In this document: positions 1-10,200 of the stretch, piece by piece
How the letters are laid out: every line of letters begins with the position of its first letter
Numbering within the stretch: the stretch's first letter is position 1
Assembly: GCA_032622095.1 (NCBI GenBank)
Contig: CP136069.1
Span: 204,274,690-204,338,689 of the forward strand
Source of the DNA: Siphonodentalium dalli
Lineage: Eukaryota; Mollusca; Scaphopoda; Gadilida; Siphonodentaliidae
Length of the DNA stretch: 64,000 nucleotides
Reading direction: 5' to 3'
Made by a program: the position numbers and the translations under genes
Notes under the pieces: generated by a model
Seen by the model: only the letters and a program-made list of their open reading frames with translations
Database searches by the model: none
Told to the model about the DNA's origin: nothing

Positions 1-3000
1 GGTGTACGGCGTTGAAAGTGGTCACCGCTAATACCTGCTTCAGTTGCATGTTTTTGATGTCTGCTACTTTCAGTGCCACCTGACCCAGATGGATGGGGGT
101 CGTTGCCCGCAGTCCCAGTCTTTCGCCGAAGAACGGGGCGTCTGTCTCTAGCAGCAGTCGGTCCAGCGGGACCGAGCGCAGGCCTTCTTTTTGGACAGGG
201 GAGAAGTCGTAGCAGGCAGCGGTGAAACCAAAATAGCTGGACGAGAAAACTCTGGACCAATCTGCCACCATCTCTGCATTCCCCATGAAACAGTGGATGT
301 GGAATTCCTGCATCGGGGAGCAGATTTGCCGACATTTTTCCAGAGCCAGATAGAAGACTCCCTCGTTCAGCTTGTCGTCCGGCGTTCCTCTGAGATGGAG
401 TATTATTGGTTTTCCGATCCTGGCTCCCATCTTAAGCAGCTGCTTAAAATGGTAGAGTTGAAGAGCCTGATCTGCTTCACTCAGTGGTAGAGATCTGTCC
501 AACCCAATTTCTCCAATCGCCGCGACATGTGGTAGACTGACCAACATCTCTAGATGTTGCCGGAAACCCTCATTTTCTAATAACTTAATCTTCTTAGGGT
601 GACAACCCACGGCGTTCCTCCAGTTAGAATCTCCGGGCAGCTGCGCGGAGGGATACTCTTCTGGGTCGCAGTGGATGTTAAGGCCTCCCAGCAAGGTGAT
701 CGGAACAGTGGAACTCGTTCTGTCCCGGAGGATTTCTAACGCTTCAGTGATAGATGCCGTCTGAATCTTGAAACGATTCGCCATTCTGTTCAGATGGAAA
801 TGGGAGTCTATCCCGGTAAGATAAGGCAAATCCATCAAAGATTGTATCGTTGCGGCATTGCAGTCATACGGAGGTTGATTTGGCACGGACGTCTGTGTTT
901 CCTGAATCGTTGGCTGATTCCTCGGCGACTGTTCCGTGGTCACGGTCCTTCTTTCCTCCGTCTGCTGTCTACCATTTACGCTTGATTCCTGTGATGTGCC
1001 TGGAATGGCTGCTGCCGTTTCCAGGGTACCTCTCACGGGACACGGATGCTCTATCCGCACGGTAATTTTCCTCTGCTCTGACCGGGGTATATTCTTTGGT
1101 TCGGCCCTGCTGGGTCGAACATCTGCGTTTGTTCTACTTGAGGACCTTTCCAGTTCGCCCCTGCTGGGACGAGAGTCAGGTCGCCTGGCCGCCTCCGAAT
1201 CTTCGCCTCTCCTCCTCTTTGGTGGATGGAGCAGCAGGGCAGCAGCGATCAATGGGTCCTTGGCCGATTCCGCATCAAACCCTCTTTTTGCGGTCTCAAG
1301 GGCCTTTTGGACCTCCTCTTTCGAGATCTTTCCCGACTTGATATGTCGCCGCTTCTTCTGTATTTCATTGGGTGGGATGTTTTGAGGGCCCATGAAATGG
1401 TTCAGCTGTGCCTGTGACAGATGGTTAATTAGCAGACATATAGGTCGATAATGTATCATACAGACCGGGTGATTCAGAGGTTGTAGGTCGAAACAGGGCG
1501 GCACCTGCCACCCCTGATCAATACAGAATTTTGTCATCGTCCGGTGATATCCTGCCGAAACTGTTGTTGTTTTAGGAATGATGTCAGTACATCCTCTTAG
1601 TTTACGGTTGGCCCACCGGACCAGCTTCTGCAGCGTTGCCCAATCTGACCTTCCTTTTGTGTGGGACAGCTCATCAGAAGATAACTCCTGCTCGAACAAA
1701 GCCTCGCTTATTTCTACGAGGTCTCTCATCATTTTCATTCTTTGGGACTCGGTCGGGACTTCATCTTCTTCCACCCACCAGCGGGTAGGTAGATGTGTAC
1801 AGAACATGTGTCGACGGAAAGGTTTCGGGTTAAAATTACACCCGATCACCGGACATCTTGCGTCTTGACTATTTGACGGTGCTGGGTGAAGTGTGACCCG
1901 AGGGTTAAACGCCACCCTCCTTTCCCTTGGTCCTGAAAAAGATCTTTCTCGAGACTTTGGAGAAGACTGTCTATACGGCATTGAGGAGGATCTTCGAGTT
2001 TCCGTCTTCTGACTGAAACTGCCCTTCCTTGAACGATATGTTGATGAGGGCCTTGGCGCTCCCGCCTGCTGGCTGAAACTCCGTCCCCTGATTTGTGGTT
2101 CTCTTGGCTTTTGAGTTTCCGTCTGCTGACTGAACCTCTTTTCTGTTGTGCTTGGATGGTCTGGAAAATAAGAGTATTGTTTCACATCAAGTATTTGTCT
2201 TCCCTTCTTGGAAGAGGATACCACCTGAGCATACGACTGTTTAGAATACTCTACTCTTTTGTAAGGGCTATTTCCTCGGAGTTGCTTGGGGGAATTGTCT
2301 TCCGAAAGTTCTGCTGAACTTTTACAGGTCCCCAATATTTTGTCAATTGATTCAACAATCCGGGCATCGGTATCAAAACTTACATCCAAATCATTTACAG
2401 TTATTACCGACTTATTTGAAACGCCCTTGACTACAGGTGTGGAAACCTTAGAGGGGGGTTGGTGGTTATTAGCTGACCTACCTGGAGCAAATGGTCCCAC
2501 GTTCCTGTCTATCCATTCAACGCTCCACTCCAGGAACTGATAGGCGCCCATCTTGGACTCCCGGAGCCAGTCCCCCATCTTCTTGGACTTGGCCAACCGC
2601 ACTTGCTTCTTAAAAGCTTCTTTTCTTTGATCTTCAGACCAGCTGGTCAGAAGAAGCGAAGCCGCCAAATGGTTTGGGCTGTGGTAGATGATGTTGTTTA
2701 GATTCTTTCCATCTATTTCAGCTTCCTTCAACAGGCTATCTTTTGCCTTGCTGTTGAAATCTTTCCATGCCCTTTTCTCGTCCGAATCGCTCTGGTTCTC
2801 TGTCCCCACATTCTGCAGAATCTGGGGTTGTTTTCTAATCACTTCCTCGGCTGACTCTTTGTCTTCGAGCACCATGGTGTTACTTTGCCTGTCTTCCCTC
2901 AGCGGAGGGGAGGTGTCAACCACCATGTTCTCCTTTTCCTCGTTTTCCTCGTCAGATTGTAATAGGATCTCGTCATCCCCGGCAGCTGCAAGGGAATCGG

Positions 3001-3025
3001 TCTCCATTCCTTCTTCCTGCGACAT
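1..3025 (-). CDS. Retrotransposon ORF3: zinc-finger-like motif plus TatD-family metal-dependent nuclease domain (runs off window)
   Basis: An uninterrupted minus-strand frame begins at ATG 3025-3023 and stays open to base 1, giving at least 1,008 codons. No stop codon falls inside the window. Seen: an acidic, Ser/Arg-rich N-terminal half; a Cys/His motif at residues 391-411 (C391, C396, H406, H411; C-X4-C-X9-H-X4-H); and from about residue 737 a TatD-type fold. The TatD hallmarks appear in order: DSHFH (H742, H744), GCHP (807-810), GEIGLD with E839, H877 in HLRG, H911 in HCF, and D962 in LETDAP. Known: TatD proteins are TIM-barrel Mg-dependent deoxyribonucleases, usually ~260-270 aa, using exactly these ligands. 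Inference: an active nuclease carried by the element. It is in the same frame as pol but separated from it by two TAA codons. The intronless frame directly behind pol argues against a host gene. The true C-terminus is unknown. Confidence 0.85.
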   Translation of the reverse strand, partial: MSQEEGMETDSLAAAGDDEILLQSDEENEEKENMVVDTSPPLREDRQSNTMVLEDKESAEEVIRKQPQILQNVGTENQSDSDEKRAWKDFNSKAKDSLLKEAEIDGKNLNNIIYHSPNHLAASLLLTSWSEDQRKEAFKKQVRLAKSKKMGDWLRESKMGAYQFLEWSVEWIDRNVGPFAPGRSANNHQPPSKVSTPVVKGVSNKSVITVNDLDVSFDTDARIVESIDKILGTCKSSAELSEDNSPKQLRGNSPYKRVEYSKQSYAQVVSSSKKGRQILDVKQYSYFPDHPSTTEKRFSQQTETQKPREPQIRGRSFSQQAGAPRPSSTYRSRKGSFSQKTETRRSSSMPYRQSSPKSRERSFSGPRERRVAFNPRVTLHPAPSNSQDARCPVIGCNFNPKPFRRHMFCTHLPTRWWVEEDEVPTESQRMKMMRDLVEISEALFEQELSSDELSHTKGRSDWATLQKLVRWANRKLRGCTDIIPKTTTVSAGYHRTMTKFCIDQGWQVPPCFDLQPLNHPVCMIHYRPICLLINHLSQAQLNHFMGPQNIPPNEIQKKRRHIKSGKISKEEVQKALETAKRGFDAESAKDPLIAAALLLHPPKRRRGEDSEAARRPDSRPSRGELERSSSRTNADVRPSRAEPKNIPRSEQRKITVRIEHPCPVRGTLETAAAIPGTSQESSVNGRQQTEERRTVTTEQSPRNQPTIQETQTSVPNQPPYDCNAATIQSLMDLPYLTGIDSHFHLNRMANRFKIQTASITEALEILRDRTSSTVPITLLGGLNIHCDPEEYPSAQLPGDSNWRNAVGCHPKKIKLLENEGFRQHLEMLVSLPHVAAIGEIGLDRSLPLSEADQALQLYHFKQLLKMGARIGKPIILHLRGTPDDKLNEGVFYLALEKCRQICSPMQEFHIHCFMGNAEMVADWSRVFSSSYFGFTAACYDFSPVQKEGLRSVPLDRLLLETDAPFFGERLGLRATTPIHLGQVALKVADIKNMQLKQVLAVTTFNAVH

Positions 3026-3034
3026 ACTGTATTA

Positions 3035-3058
3035 CTGGAATAGTGAAAAACTGAATTA
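3035..3058 (-). promoter_or_regulatory. Candidate 3' splice site ahead of ORF3, and pol stop
   Basis: Between the pol stop (TAA, 3058-3056) and the ORF3 ATG (3025) the minus strand reads TGCTAATT, then a pyrimidine-rich stretch ending in TTCCAG, with AG at 3036-3035. This gives a branch-point-like motif, a polypyrimidine tract and an acceptor, 9 nt before the ORF3 ATG. A second in-frame TAA (3034-3032) follows, so simple stop readthrough from pol would need two events. I infer a spliced subgenomic mRNA for ORF3, as retroviruses use for env; reinitiation is the alternative. Confidence 0.45.
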
Positions 3059-6000
3059 GCATGTGGGGCAAGTAAATGTATCCATTGCTTGACCAATTTC
3101 AGGTGAAATGTTAACGCATTTACCATGGTACCATTTACAACAATGGTCGCATTGAATCATAAATTGTCCCCGGTAAGCTTTCTGACAAAAACAATACGAC
3201 TTCGTGGATTTGGGGGTAGAGACTATGCCTGTAGTTTTAAAGTTTGTGACACATTTATCCAACCACGGTGGTAGAGTGTTCTCGTAACATCTCTTTAATC
3301 TATCATGGTTAGCTACGACAATAGCCGAATTCAGCAGAATTCTGAACAAGTAAGGGGTGAAAACCTCGGCAATTATCCCCGGACCTTTCCAAAATGGGGC
3401 CAATTTCCGGTTTTTCCCTTTCACTTTGGCCGTATCTAACATGTAGACTAAATCGCCCACCTCGTATGTGTGTTTAAGTATAGACACGTCATAATTTTTC
3501 TTCATTTTTTCTTGGGAGGACTTTAACGTCTTCCTGGCCATTTCGTGGCAAGTTTGCAATTCTTCCCCCAATTTCTGGACATACTCCGGAAACGTCTTAT
3601 CATTTTCATCATGTTTCAGCGGAAACATAATGTGCGTGGGGTGATTTACTTCTCTCCCCAACATTAATTTATTTGCAGTGAAACCCGTACTCGAATTAAC
3701 CGAGGAACGAAGTGCCCCAGCAAGTTGGGGGAGGTATTTATCCCAGTTTTTCTGTGCTTTCTCTACATAGCACCGCACCGCGTCCATCAACGTACGGTTT
3801 TGTCTTTCAATTTGACCGTTAGAACTTGGTCTGTACGGGGTAGAACGCGTCTTATGTATTTGTAGCAGTTCGCATACTGAAGAGAAAAGCTTGCTCTCAA
3901 AACACGGCCCTTGGTCAGTGTGTATATTAAACGGGCATCCAAACCTAGCGAAAAATTCATTAACAGCCGCCATCGCTGTGGTTTCCGCGGTTTGGTCGGG
4001 CAGAGCGATGCATTCCGTCCATTTTGTAAACTGATCGATTATCATTAAAATGTAACGGTTGTTTTTCCAACTTAGAGTAAGAGGGCCCAAAAAATCCATA
4101 TGAACGCGTTCCATGGGAGCTCCTGCATGGAATTTGGTGAGCTCCCACTTAGCATGTCGGGTAGGTTTTTTTCCCTGACTGCATTTTGAACACGCCTTCA
4201 CATACGTTTCCACATCTTTGTTTAGGCCAAACCAGTGGTAATTTTGTTTTATCCTACTCAAAGTTCTGGTTATCCCCTGATGACCAGAAGTTGGAATGTC
4301 ATGGGCTATCGCCAGAATTTCCTTAGCGAATTTCTTTGGAAGAATAGTGGCCAAGTTTCCATTTTTTCTGATTTTCTGGAGGATGCCATTGTTTAACTTA
4401 AAACGCGAGCGATTTATCCAAAAATACTTGGCCGCTGGACTGGCAATAAACATTTCGGCTTCGTTAGGTTCCACCCCCTTATCCAACCAATTTATTACTA
4501 TTAGTAGGTCGGGGTCAGCTAACTGTTCATTGGCCAATTCTCCCGTTTCGCAAATCTCTGCAAGCGAGACCTCATTGGAATCAGATACTGATTGAACCAA
4601 AATTAAAGGTTCAGCAGAATCTTTAATTTTCAGATCTAATTGAGTGTGGACCCAGCCACTTTGATTATCAATGGACCCATATTGAAATTTGGTTTCGGAC
4701 CATTGCTCTGTTACAGGCCATGGTAGAATTGATATTTCTTGAGGTAAACTGCTGTCTGCTGCCACTCTGCTTGTCTGCGATATTTCGGGCATTTCGTTCG
4801 AAAATTCTATGGAACCTTTAGTTAGAGGTATCGCGTAATCTACTTCTTCGTTAAAACGCGCCCAATTTTTGTGCACTCGGATGCAGTATTTACAAGCGTT
4901 GCAAGGCAATCCTGCAGGAATGTCGCCGGCGCTGTAATTATAACACATCTCGGTTAAAGGCGGTCGCGATAGTAGATCGGCATTTGCATGCTTTGCGCCA
5001 GGGCGATGTTGCACTATCATGTCGTACTGGCTCAATTCCTCTAACCAGCGAGCTAATTGGCCTTGGGGTTCTTTGAAACCTATTAACCACCTGAGGCTCC
5101 CATGATCTGTTCGCAATATGAAATGTCTACCCAACAGGTAATGTCGATATTGCCGCGTGAACCGTATTACCGCCAGCAATTCTTTTCGGGTGGTACAATA
5201 CCGGATCTGCTGACCCGATAATATAAAACTTCCATAGCATATGACTCTCTCTTTCCCATTTTGAATTTGGGAAAGCTGCCCACCGATCGCGAAGTTGCTC
5301 GCATCGCAATCTAAGAGAAAAGTGTCTTTTCGATTGGGTAGAGATAAAACCGGGGGGCTGGTTAAGACTATTTTTAATTTATCAAAAGCTTCCTGTTGCT
5401 CAGGCCCCCAGCTGAAAGCCCTTTTGCCTGTGATGGCATACAACGGTTGTGCCAACTCAGCGTAGTTTTCTATAAATTGACGATGGTAATTGAGAAAACC
5501 ACACAACCTTTGTACGTCTTTTGCGTTCTGAGGTTCTGGCCACTTTTTTATGACCTCTGTGGATGATTCCAGTATTTGAATTCCGTCTCTACTGATTTTT
5601 CGTCCCAGAAATTCGACAGTTTGTTGACAAAACACGCATTTAGCCGGTTTGAGCTTTAAATTGTATTGTCGGAATCTCTGCAGAACCGTGCGAATGTTTC
5701 GGAAGTGCGAGTTAATATCAGCACCCATGATCAAAACGTCGTCCAAGAAACATAACGAGATGGACCAAAGTAGGCCCTGAAGCACCAAATTCATTATTCG
5801 CGTGAACGTAAACGTGGCTCCACACAAACCGAATGCTAATTTCCGGAATTCGAACAATCCATATCTCGTTATGAATGCTGACTTGGGGCGGTCTGATACT
5901 TTTAAATTGACTTGATGGTACGCACTTATGCAATCGGCCTTACTTGCCCATACGTTTCCAGCAAGTGCATCTAATGTTTGGTCGATAAGAGGAAGTGGGT

Positions 6001-7288
6001 AGATTTCGCGCTTTGTCACAGCGTTTAACGCGCGATAATCTAAACACCAGCGAACTGAGGAATCTCGTTTACGAATGAGTACCGGTGCCGAACACCACTC
6101 CGAAACCGAGGGTTGAATGACGTTCGCTCCCAACATCTTTTTAAGATGTGCTTCTTCCTCATTTATAAAACACAGCGGTGTTCTACGCATGCGTTGGCGC
6201 ACCGGAGAAGCGTCTCCAGTGGGAATGGTATGCTCTATTTCCGAGAATTCGCCCAAATCAAATTCATGTTTCGCAAAAACGTCTTGGTATTCGCATAAAA
6301 TTTCGGCCATTTCTTCCGCTTCAGTTTGATCTAAAAGCATGATTGAACGATCGTATAGATCCTGTAAATGTGCCGGTATGCGACTTGTTTTGCGTACATG
6401 CCCCGTTATGTGCGAGTGTTGAAAGTTATTCGCTGCGTTGTCCTGGCCGCTGTCCGGACAAATATCAGGGGGTGATTCATCATGCGACGTCTCGGTACGG
6501 TCTTGACCGTCCTCATTTAACGGAAAAGTGGTCTCAATTTCTGACGCATGAGAAACTAACTCGTTGCGTCTCAACTCCACACTATTTTCGTTTAAATTTA
6601 GTATTCCAATTTTAGGTTTGCTACCTGCATCGTGTAATGTACTAAAAATGATCAAACCATGACGCGCAATTGGTTCAATTATATATGTGTTCAAATTCGG
6701 CTGAATTTGACACCGTAATAACATTACTGACCTAGGTGGAATTATCACGTTTTCCTCTATTGACACTCTAGCGACATAGGCTGGCAGAAATTTAACGTTT
6801 GTGATTGACGTGATTGTGTCTTGTCCCAGAGACAAAGTCCCATCACTTACATTGATTCGGGCCTGGTGTTTACTCAAAAAGTCAATCCCTAACAGCATCT
6901 CATCCACAATCGGTGCTACATAAATATTTTCCAAAAATGTAACCTTCCCGATTTTTAGTTCTACCGGACCAATTTGATTTGCTGACATTTGGCTTCCGCG
7001 TTCGGCTGTATTGAGGCGGATAGTCCGAATAGTTGGAGGTTTCGAAACTAGTTTGTTATAAATACCAACCGATAAAATAGTCACATCCGCAGCTGTGTCT
7101 ATTACTGCGGTTATATTTACGTCGGAAATCACAATTGGAATTTTGATGGTTGAGAACGATTTGACTCTGTTGATGGACAAACAACTGTCGCCTGGCGTGT
7201 CAGTAATGGTAGTAATTTGTGTAAGGTCATTCGTTGAAGATTTGTGGGTCGTAATCAGGCCTCGGGATCCGACCCCTTGTCTTTTAAA
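3056..7288 (-). CDS. pol: Ty3/gypsy Pol: protease, reverse transcriptase, RNase H, integrase, C-terminal PHD finger
   Basis: The pol frame is open from just after a TAA at 7303-7301 to the TAA at 3058-3056. The codon at 7180 is TTG, not ATG, so Pol is best read as a Gag-Pol fusion entered by -1 frameshift at 7288-7282. Residues below count from 7180. Seen in order: retropepsin-like DTAAD (~28-32); RT with ADCISAYHQ and the catalytic FLDD (~479); RNase H with DCDASN, KELLAV, TDHGSL and HANADLLSR; integrase with an H-H-C-C zinc module (HDIPTSGH...CSKC), then D in MDFLGP (~1027), D in HTDQG (~1087) and E in GQIERQN with 35 residues between the last two (DD35E); a GPY/F-like segment (WKGPGII); and a terminal C4HC3 PHD finger (~1328-1374) ending CPTC-stop. 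All polymerase and integrase catalytic residues looked for are present. Known: this order is Ty3/gypsy. Odd: a PHD finger rather than a chromodomain, and DTAA rather than the usual D[ST]GA. Confidence 0.95.
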   Translation of the reverse strand, partial: FKRQGVGSRGLITTHKSSTNDLTQITTITDTPGDSCLSINRVKSFSTIKIPIVISDVNITAVIDTAADVTILSVGIYNKLVSKPPTIRTIRLNTAERGSQMSANQIGPVELKIGKVTFLENIYVAPIVDEMLLGIDFLSKHQARINVSDGTLSLGQDTITSITNVKFLPAYVARVSIEENVIIPPRSVMLLRCQIQPNLNTYIIEPIARHGLIIFSTLHDAGSKPKIGILNLNENSVELRRNELVSHASEIETTFPLNEDGQDRTETSHDESPPDICPDSGQDNAANNFQHSHITGHVRKTSRIPAHLQDLYDRSIMLLDQTEAEEMAEILCEYQDVFAKHEFDLGEFSEIEHTIPTGDASPVRQRMRRTPLCFINEEEAHLKKMLGANVIQPSVSEWCSAPVLIRKRDSSVRWCLDYRALNAVTKREIYPLPLIDQTLDALAGNVWASKADCISAYHQVNLKVSDRPKSAFITRYGLFEFRKLAFGLCGATFTFTRIMNLVLQGLLWSISLCFLDDVLIMGADINSHFRNIRTVLQRFRQYNLKLKPAKCVFCQQTVEFLGRKISRDGIQILESSTEVIKKWPEPQNAKDVQRLCGFLNYHRQFIENYAELAQPLYAITGKRAFSWGPEQQEAFDKLKIVLTSPPVLSLPNRKDTFLLDCDASNFAIGGQLSQIQNGKERVICYGSFILSGQQIRYCTTRKELLAVIRFTRQYRHYLLGRHFILRTDHGSLRWLIGFKEPQGQLARWLEELSQYDMIVQHRPGAKHANADLLSRPPLTEMCYNYSAGDIPAGLPCNACKYCIRVHKNWARFNEEVDYAIPLTKGSIEFSNEMPEISQTSRVAADSSLPQEISILPWPVTEQWSETKFQYGSIDNQSGWVHTQLDLKIKDSAEPLILVQSVSDSNEVSLAEICETGELANEQLADPDLLIVINWLDKGVEPNEAEMFIASPAAKYFWINRSRFKLNNGILQKIRKNGNLATILPKKFAKEILAIAHDIPTSGHQGITRTLSRIKQNYHWFGLNKDVETYVKACSKCSQGKKPTRHAKWELTKFHAGAPMERVHMDFLGPLTLSWKNNRYILMIIDQFTKWTECIALPDQTAETTAMAAVNEFFARFGCPFNIHTDQGPCFESKLFSSVCELLQIHKTRSTPYRPSSNGQIERQNRTLMDAVRCYVEKAQKNWDKYLPQLAGALRSSVNSSTGFTANKLMLGREVNHPTHIMFPLKHDENDKTFPEYVQKLGEELQTCHEMARKTLKSSQEKMKKNYDVSILKHTYEVGDLVYMLDTAKVKGKNRKLAPFWKGPGIIAEVFTPYLFRILLNSAIVVANHDRLKRCYENTLPPWLDKCVTNFKTTGIVSTPKSTKSYCFCQKAYRGQFMIQCDHCCKWYHGKCVNISPEIGQAMDTFTCPTC

Positions 7289-10200
7289 TGTTTTTCGAAG
7301 TTAACTTTGGCCTCTTTATTGGGTTTGTTGTTAGCGTTCTTTACGGGGCACTCTCTAATCATGTGACCGTAATCGCGACAGAAAAAACATTGGATTGGTC
7401 GACTAGGCGAAGGCGACCGTGACATCGTTTTAACTGGCTGTTTACTAGCATTACTGAGCACCAATTTGTCTAATTTTCCAAAGACGGTTTCAATTTTTGT
7501 CTCCATAGATAGCATCCTTGACTTCAATGAATGTATATCATTGTTAGACGCGCCCCCTGGAGACTGGGAACGGGAGCCGCGGCCTTCGCGGTCTTGACTC
7601 CATCTAGGTCCAAACGATTGCGTTCTATTATCGTCTGTTTGTCTATTGGAACCCGGGCTCCGATTAAACCTGCGGTTATTTCGGTTAACGGTACGTGATC
7701 TATTTGGTGATTGTACTGCCCGGACATGGCGGAGTCCTTCGTCATCCGAATCTTCTGATTCGGATTTTACCCTCCGAACCCCGCGCCGCGTTCGGTCTGA
7801 GCCCCAAATCGCTACTTGGGTGCACGGGTAAAGTCGAACTTGGTTAATGGCGTCCTTTAGAGTCTCCGGTCTCGCGTTCGCAACATGCCCCCCTGCGTGC
7901 CGATCAGTGGCCCCTTGGCAGAAACGTTGAATGGCTTGCGCATTCACCTCCTGTGGGGGGTGACGTGGGAAAGCGCGTTGTGCCAATGACAAAACTTCCA
8001 GAGACTGGTCCGCCTCTTGCTTAAGTTGCATGAATTGCAACTGCACGGACTGCGGAAGATCGCTGGGTTCAAACCGGCTCGCCAGTAACTGTAAAAGTTC
8101 CAACGACTCGTAATTTGGATTTTGATGCAACATGAGAGTAAGATAATCTCCAGCCTGGCCTGTTAGACACCAACCCAAAGCGGATTTGCGGGTTGGTTCA
8201 TCCCAACGCTGAATGTTCGCCAAGGTATCGAACTTCATACGGAATGTCAGCCAGTTAGATATTCCGTCGTATGAAAAGTTATACGGCAATTTGGGAAACC
8301 AATTATTAGGTTGATCTTGAGCTGCAGCGGCAGGCTCAGGATTTGGGTACATGTTACCACCCATGACTTGTGGAATCAATTGTTGATTATTTGGAGGTAT
8401 GGGCGGTATGTTGCCCAAATAACCCAAATTTGGTGGCGGTATCGGTGGGGCGTTCCCACCTGGCGCAAGAAAACCTTGATTTTGCGGAGGTATTTGTGGC
8501 GCCATAAAAACCGGGTTCTGTGGCGGTACGGGAGGCGCGTTCCCACCTGGCGCAATAAAACCTGGATTCTGCATGTTTACTGGTGGCGCATTACCCCCTG
8601 CAGCAATAAAACCCAGATTTTGCTGCGGTACTAATGGTGCGTTCCCACCTGGCGCAATAAAAGCCTGATTTTGTGGCGGTACTGGTGGCGCAATCCCACC
8701 TGGCGCAATAAAAACCTGATTTTGTGGCGGTACCGGTGGCGCATTCCCGCCTGGCGCAACAAAAGCCTGATTTTGTGGCGGTACTGGTGGCGCAATCCCA
8801 CCTGGCGCAATAAAAACCTGATTTTGTGGCGGTACCGGTGGCGCATTTCCGCCTGGCGCAACAAAAGCCTGATTTTGTGGCGGTACCGGTGGCGCGTTCC
8901 AACCTGGTGCAACAAAAGCCTGATTTTGCTGCGGTACTGGTGGCGCGATCCCACCTGGCGTAATAAAAGCCTGATTTGGTGGCGGTACTGTTTGCACATT
9001 ACCACCTGCTGGTGGCGGCCAGGAATAAAACTGATTTTGCTCTACTCCCCCTTGCGTAACAACCATTTGTGGTGTTACCGGTGGAACATTCTGAGTAGAA
9101 ACTACACTCGGATTGCTCGAAACAACCATATTGGTGGGGTTAATTAATGCTTGGACTTGAGGTGCTGCTGCATTCGCAATATAATGGTTTGGCGGAACCG
9201 GGGGATTTGCCCCCATTAGCATTGCTACACTAGATGGTTGAATATTGGTTGGGTGTGGCGTCTGCTGACACGACTGTTGACTAACCACCGGAGTGTATGG
9301 AGGGTTTGTATTTGGTTGGCCCGTAATAGGAATATAAGGCACCATTTGACCCTGTGCATTCGTTATCATCCAAACAGTTTGCTGTTTGGTGTCATGTCCA
9401 CCCCATGGCGCTGTAACCAATTTACTGTTACTCATCGGAACAGGACTACTCGTTAGGGGATTGACTGTTTTCCCCACGGGGAGATTTTGCCCATTTCCTG
9501 TTGACGGAATTGGCGAAACTGTTTGCGCCCTCGCAAGCACGTTTGTTGCTGACTTTAAAGTTGTCTGATTAAAATCTGCCCCTGGCGGCAAATTATACCC
9601 TGGTGGTGGAGGCATGTTCATTGCCGGGTAAATTTGCAGTGCCTGAGCTTGATGTATTTCTCCGGGTTGGTTTATCACCGGTTTGCTAACTGATGACCCG
9701 AATGAGGTAAGAACCCCGGTTTGAGGTGCGTTTGGGGGCACAAAACCCGACACCGAGTACCCAAACCCAGCTTGACCCGTCGCTAGTGGCCCAGAAAATT
9801 TCCCTGAAACCATGCACGTATCGGAGGTCGGCATACCCCAAATCTTTGTATTAGTCCCCCATGGCGTCCGATCAGGGACATAGCCATGCGGTACTGACAT
9901 TGTGGGCATGGCCCAAGATGTCGGCTGTACTGGCGGTGTCTGAATTGTCTCGTGTTTTGTCCCATTCAGCGGAGCGGGATTAGTCACCAATCGGGATGTC
10001 TGACCCGTTCCTGTACTGGAACAGGTGTAAGTTGACATCGGCACTTGGGTGCCTTTCCAATTCGGCAATTCCCACTTCTCGGGGTCTGGTTTCCACGTTT
10101 TGGAAACTGGCTTCTCCCCCCTTGTGGTCCCCGGATTGGTGCCCACATTAACATGAACTATCCCATCTTTTGTTTTCGGTCTCACGACATCATGACTCTC

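Noticed and set aside
191-2540. Several plus-strand ORFs of 60-150 codons
   Set aside because: Shadows of the long minus-strand ORF3, which has recognisable TatD motifs throughout.
1-3025. ORF3 as a host TatD gene next to a retrotransposon
   Set aside because: No introns over >3 kb, same strand and frame phase as pol, and only 30 nt after the pol stop; a host TATDN gene would also lack the long N-terminal half. Not fully excluded until the 3' LTR is seen.
7646-9147. Plus- and minus-strand ORFs of 60-158 codons over gag
   Set aside because: Out-of-frame readings of the 51-bp gag repeats and flanking gag sequence.
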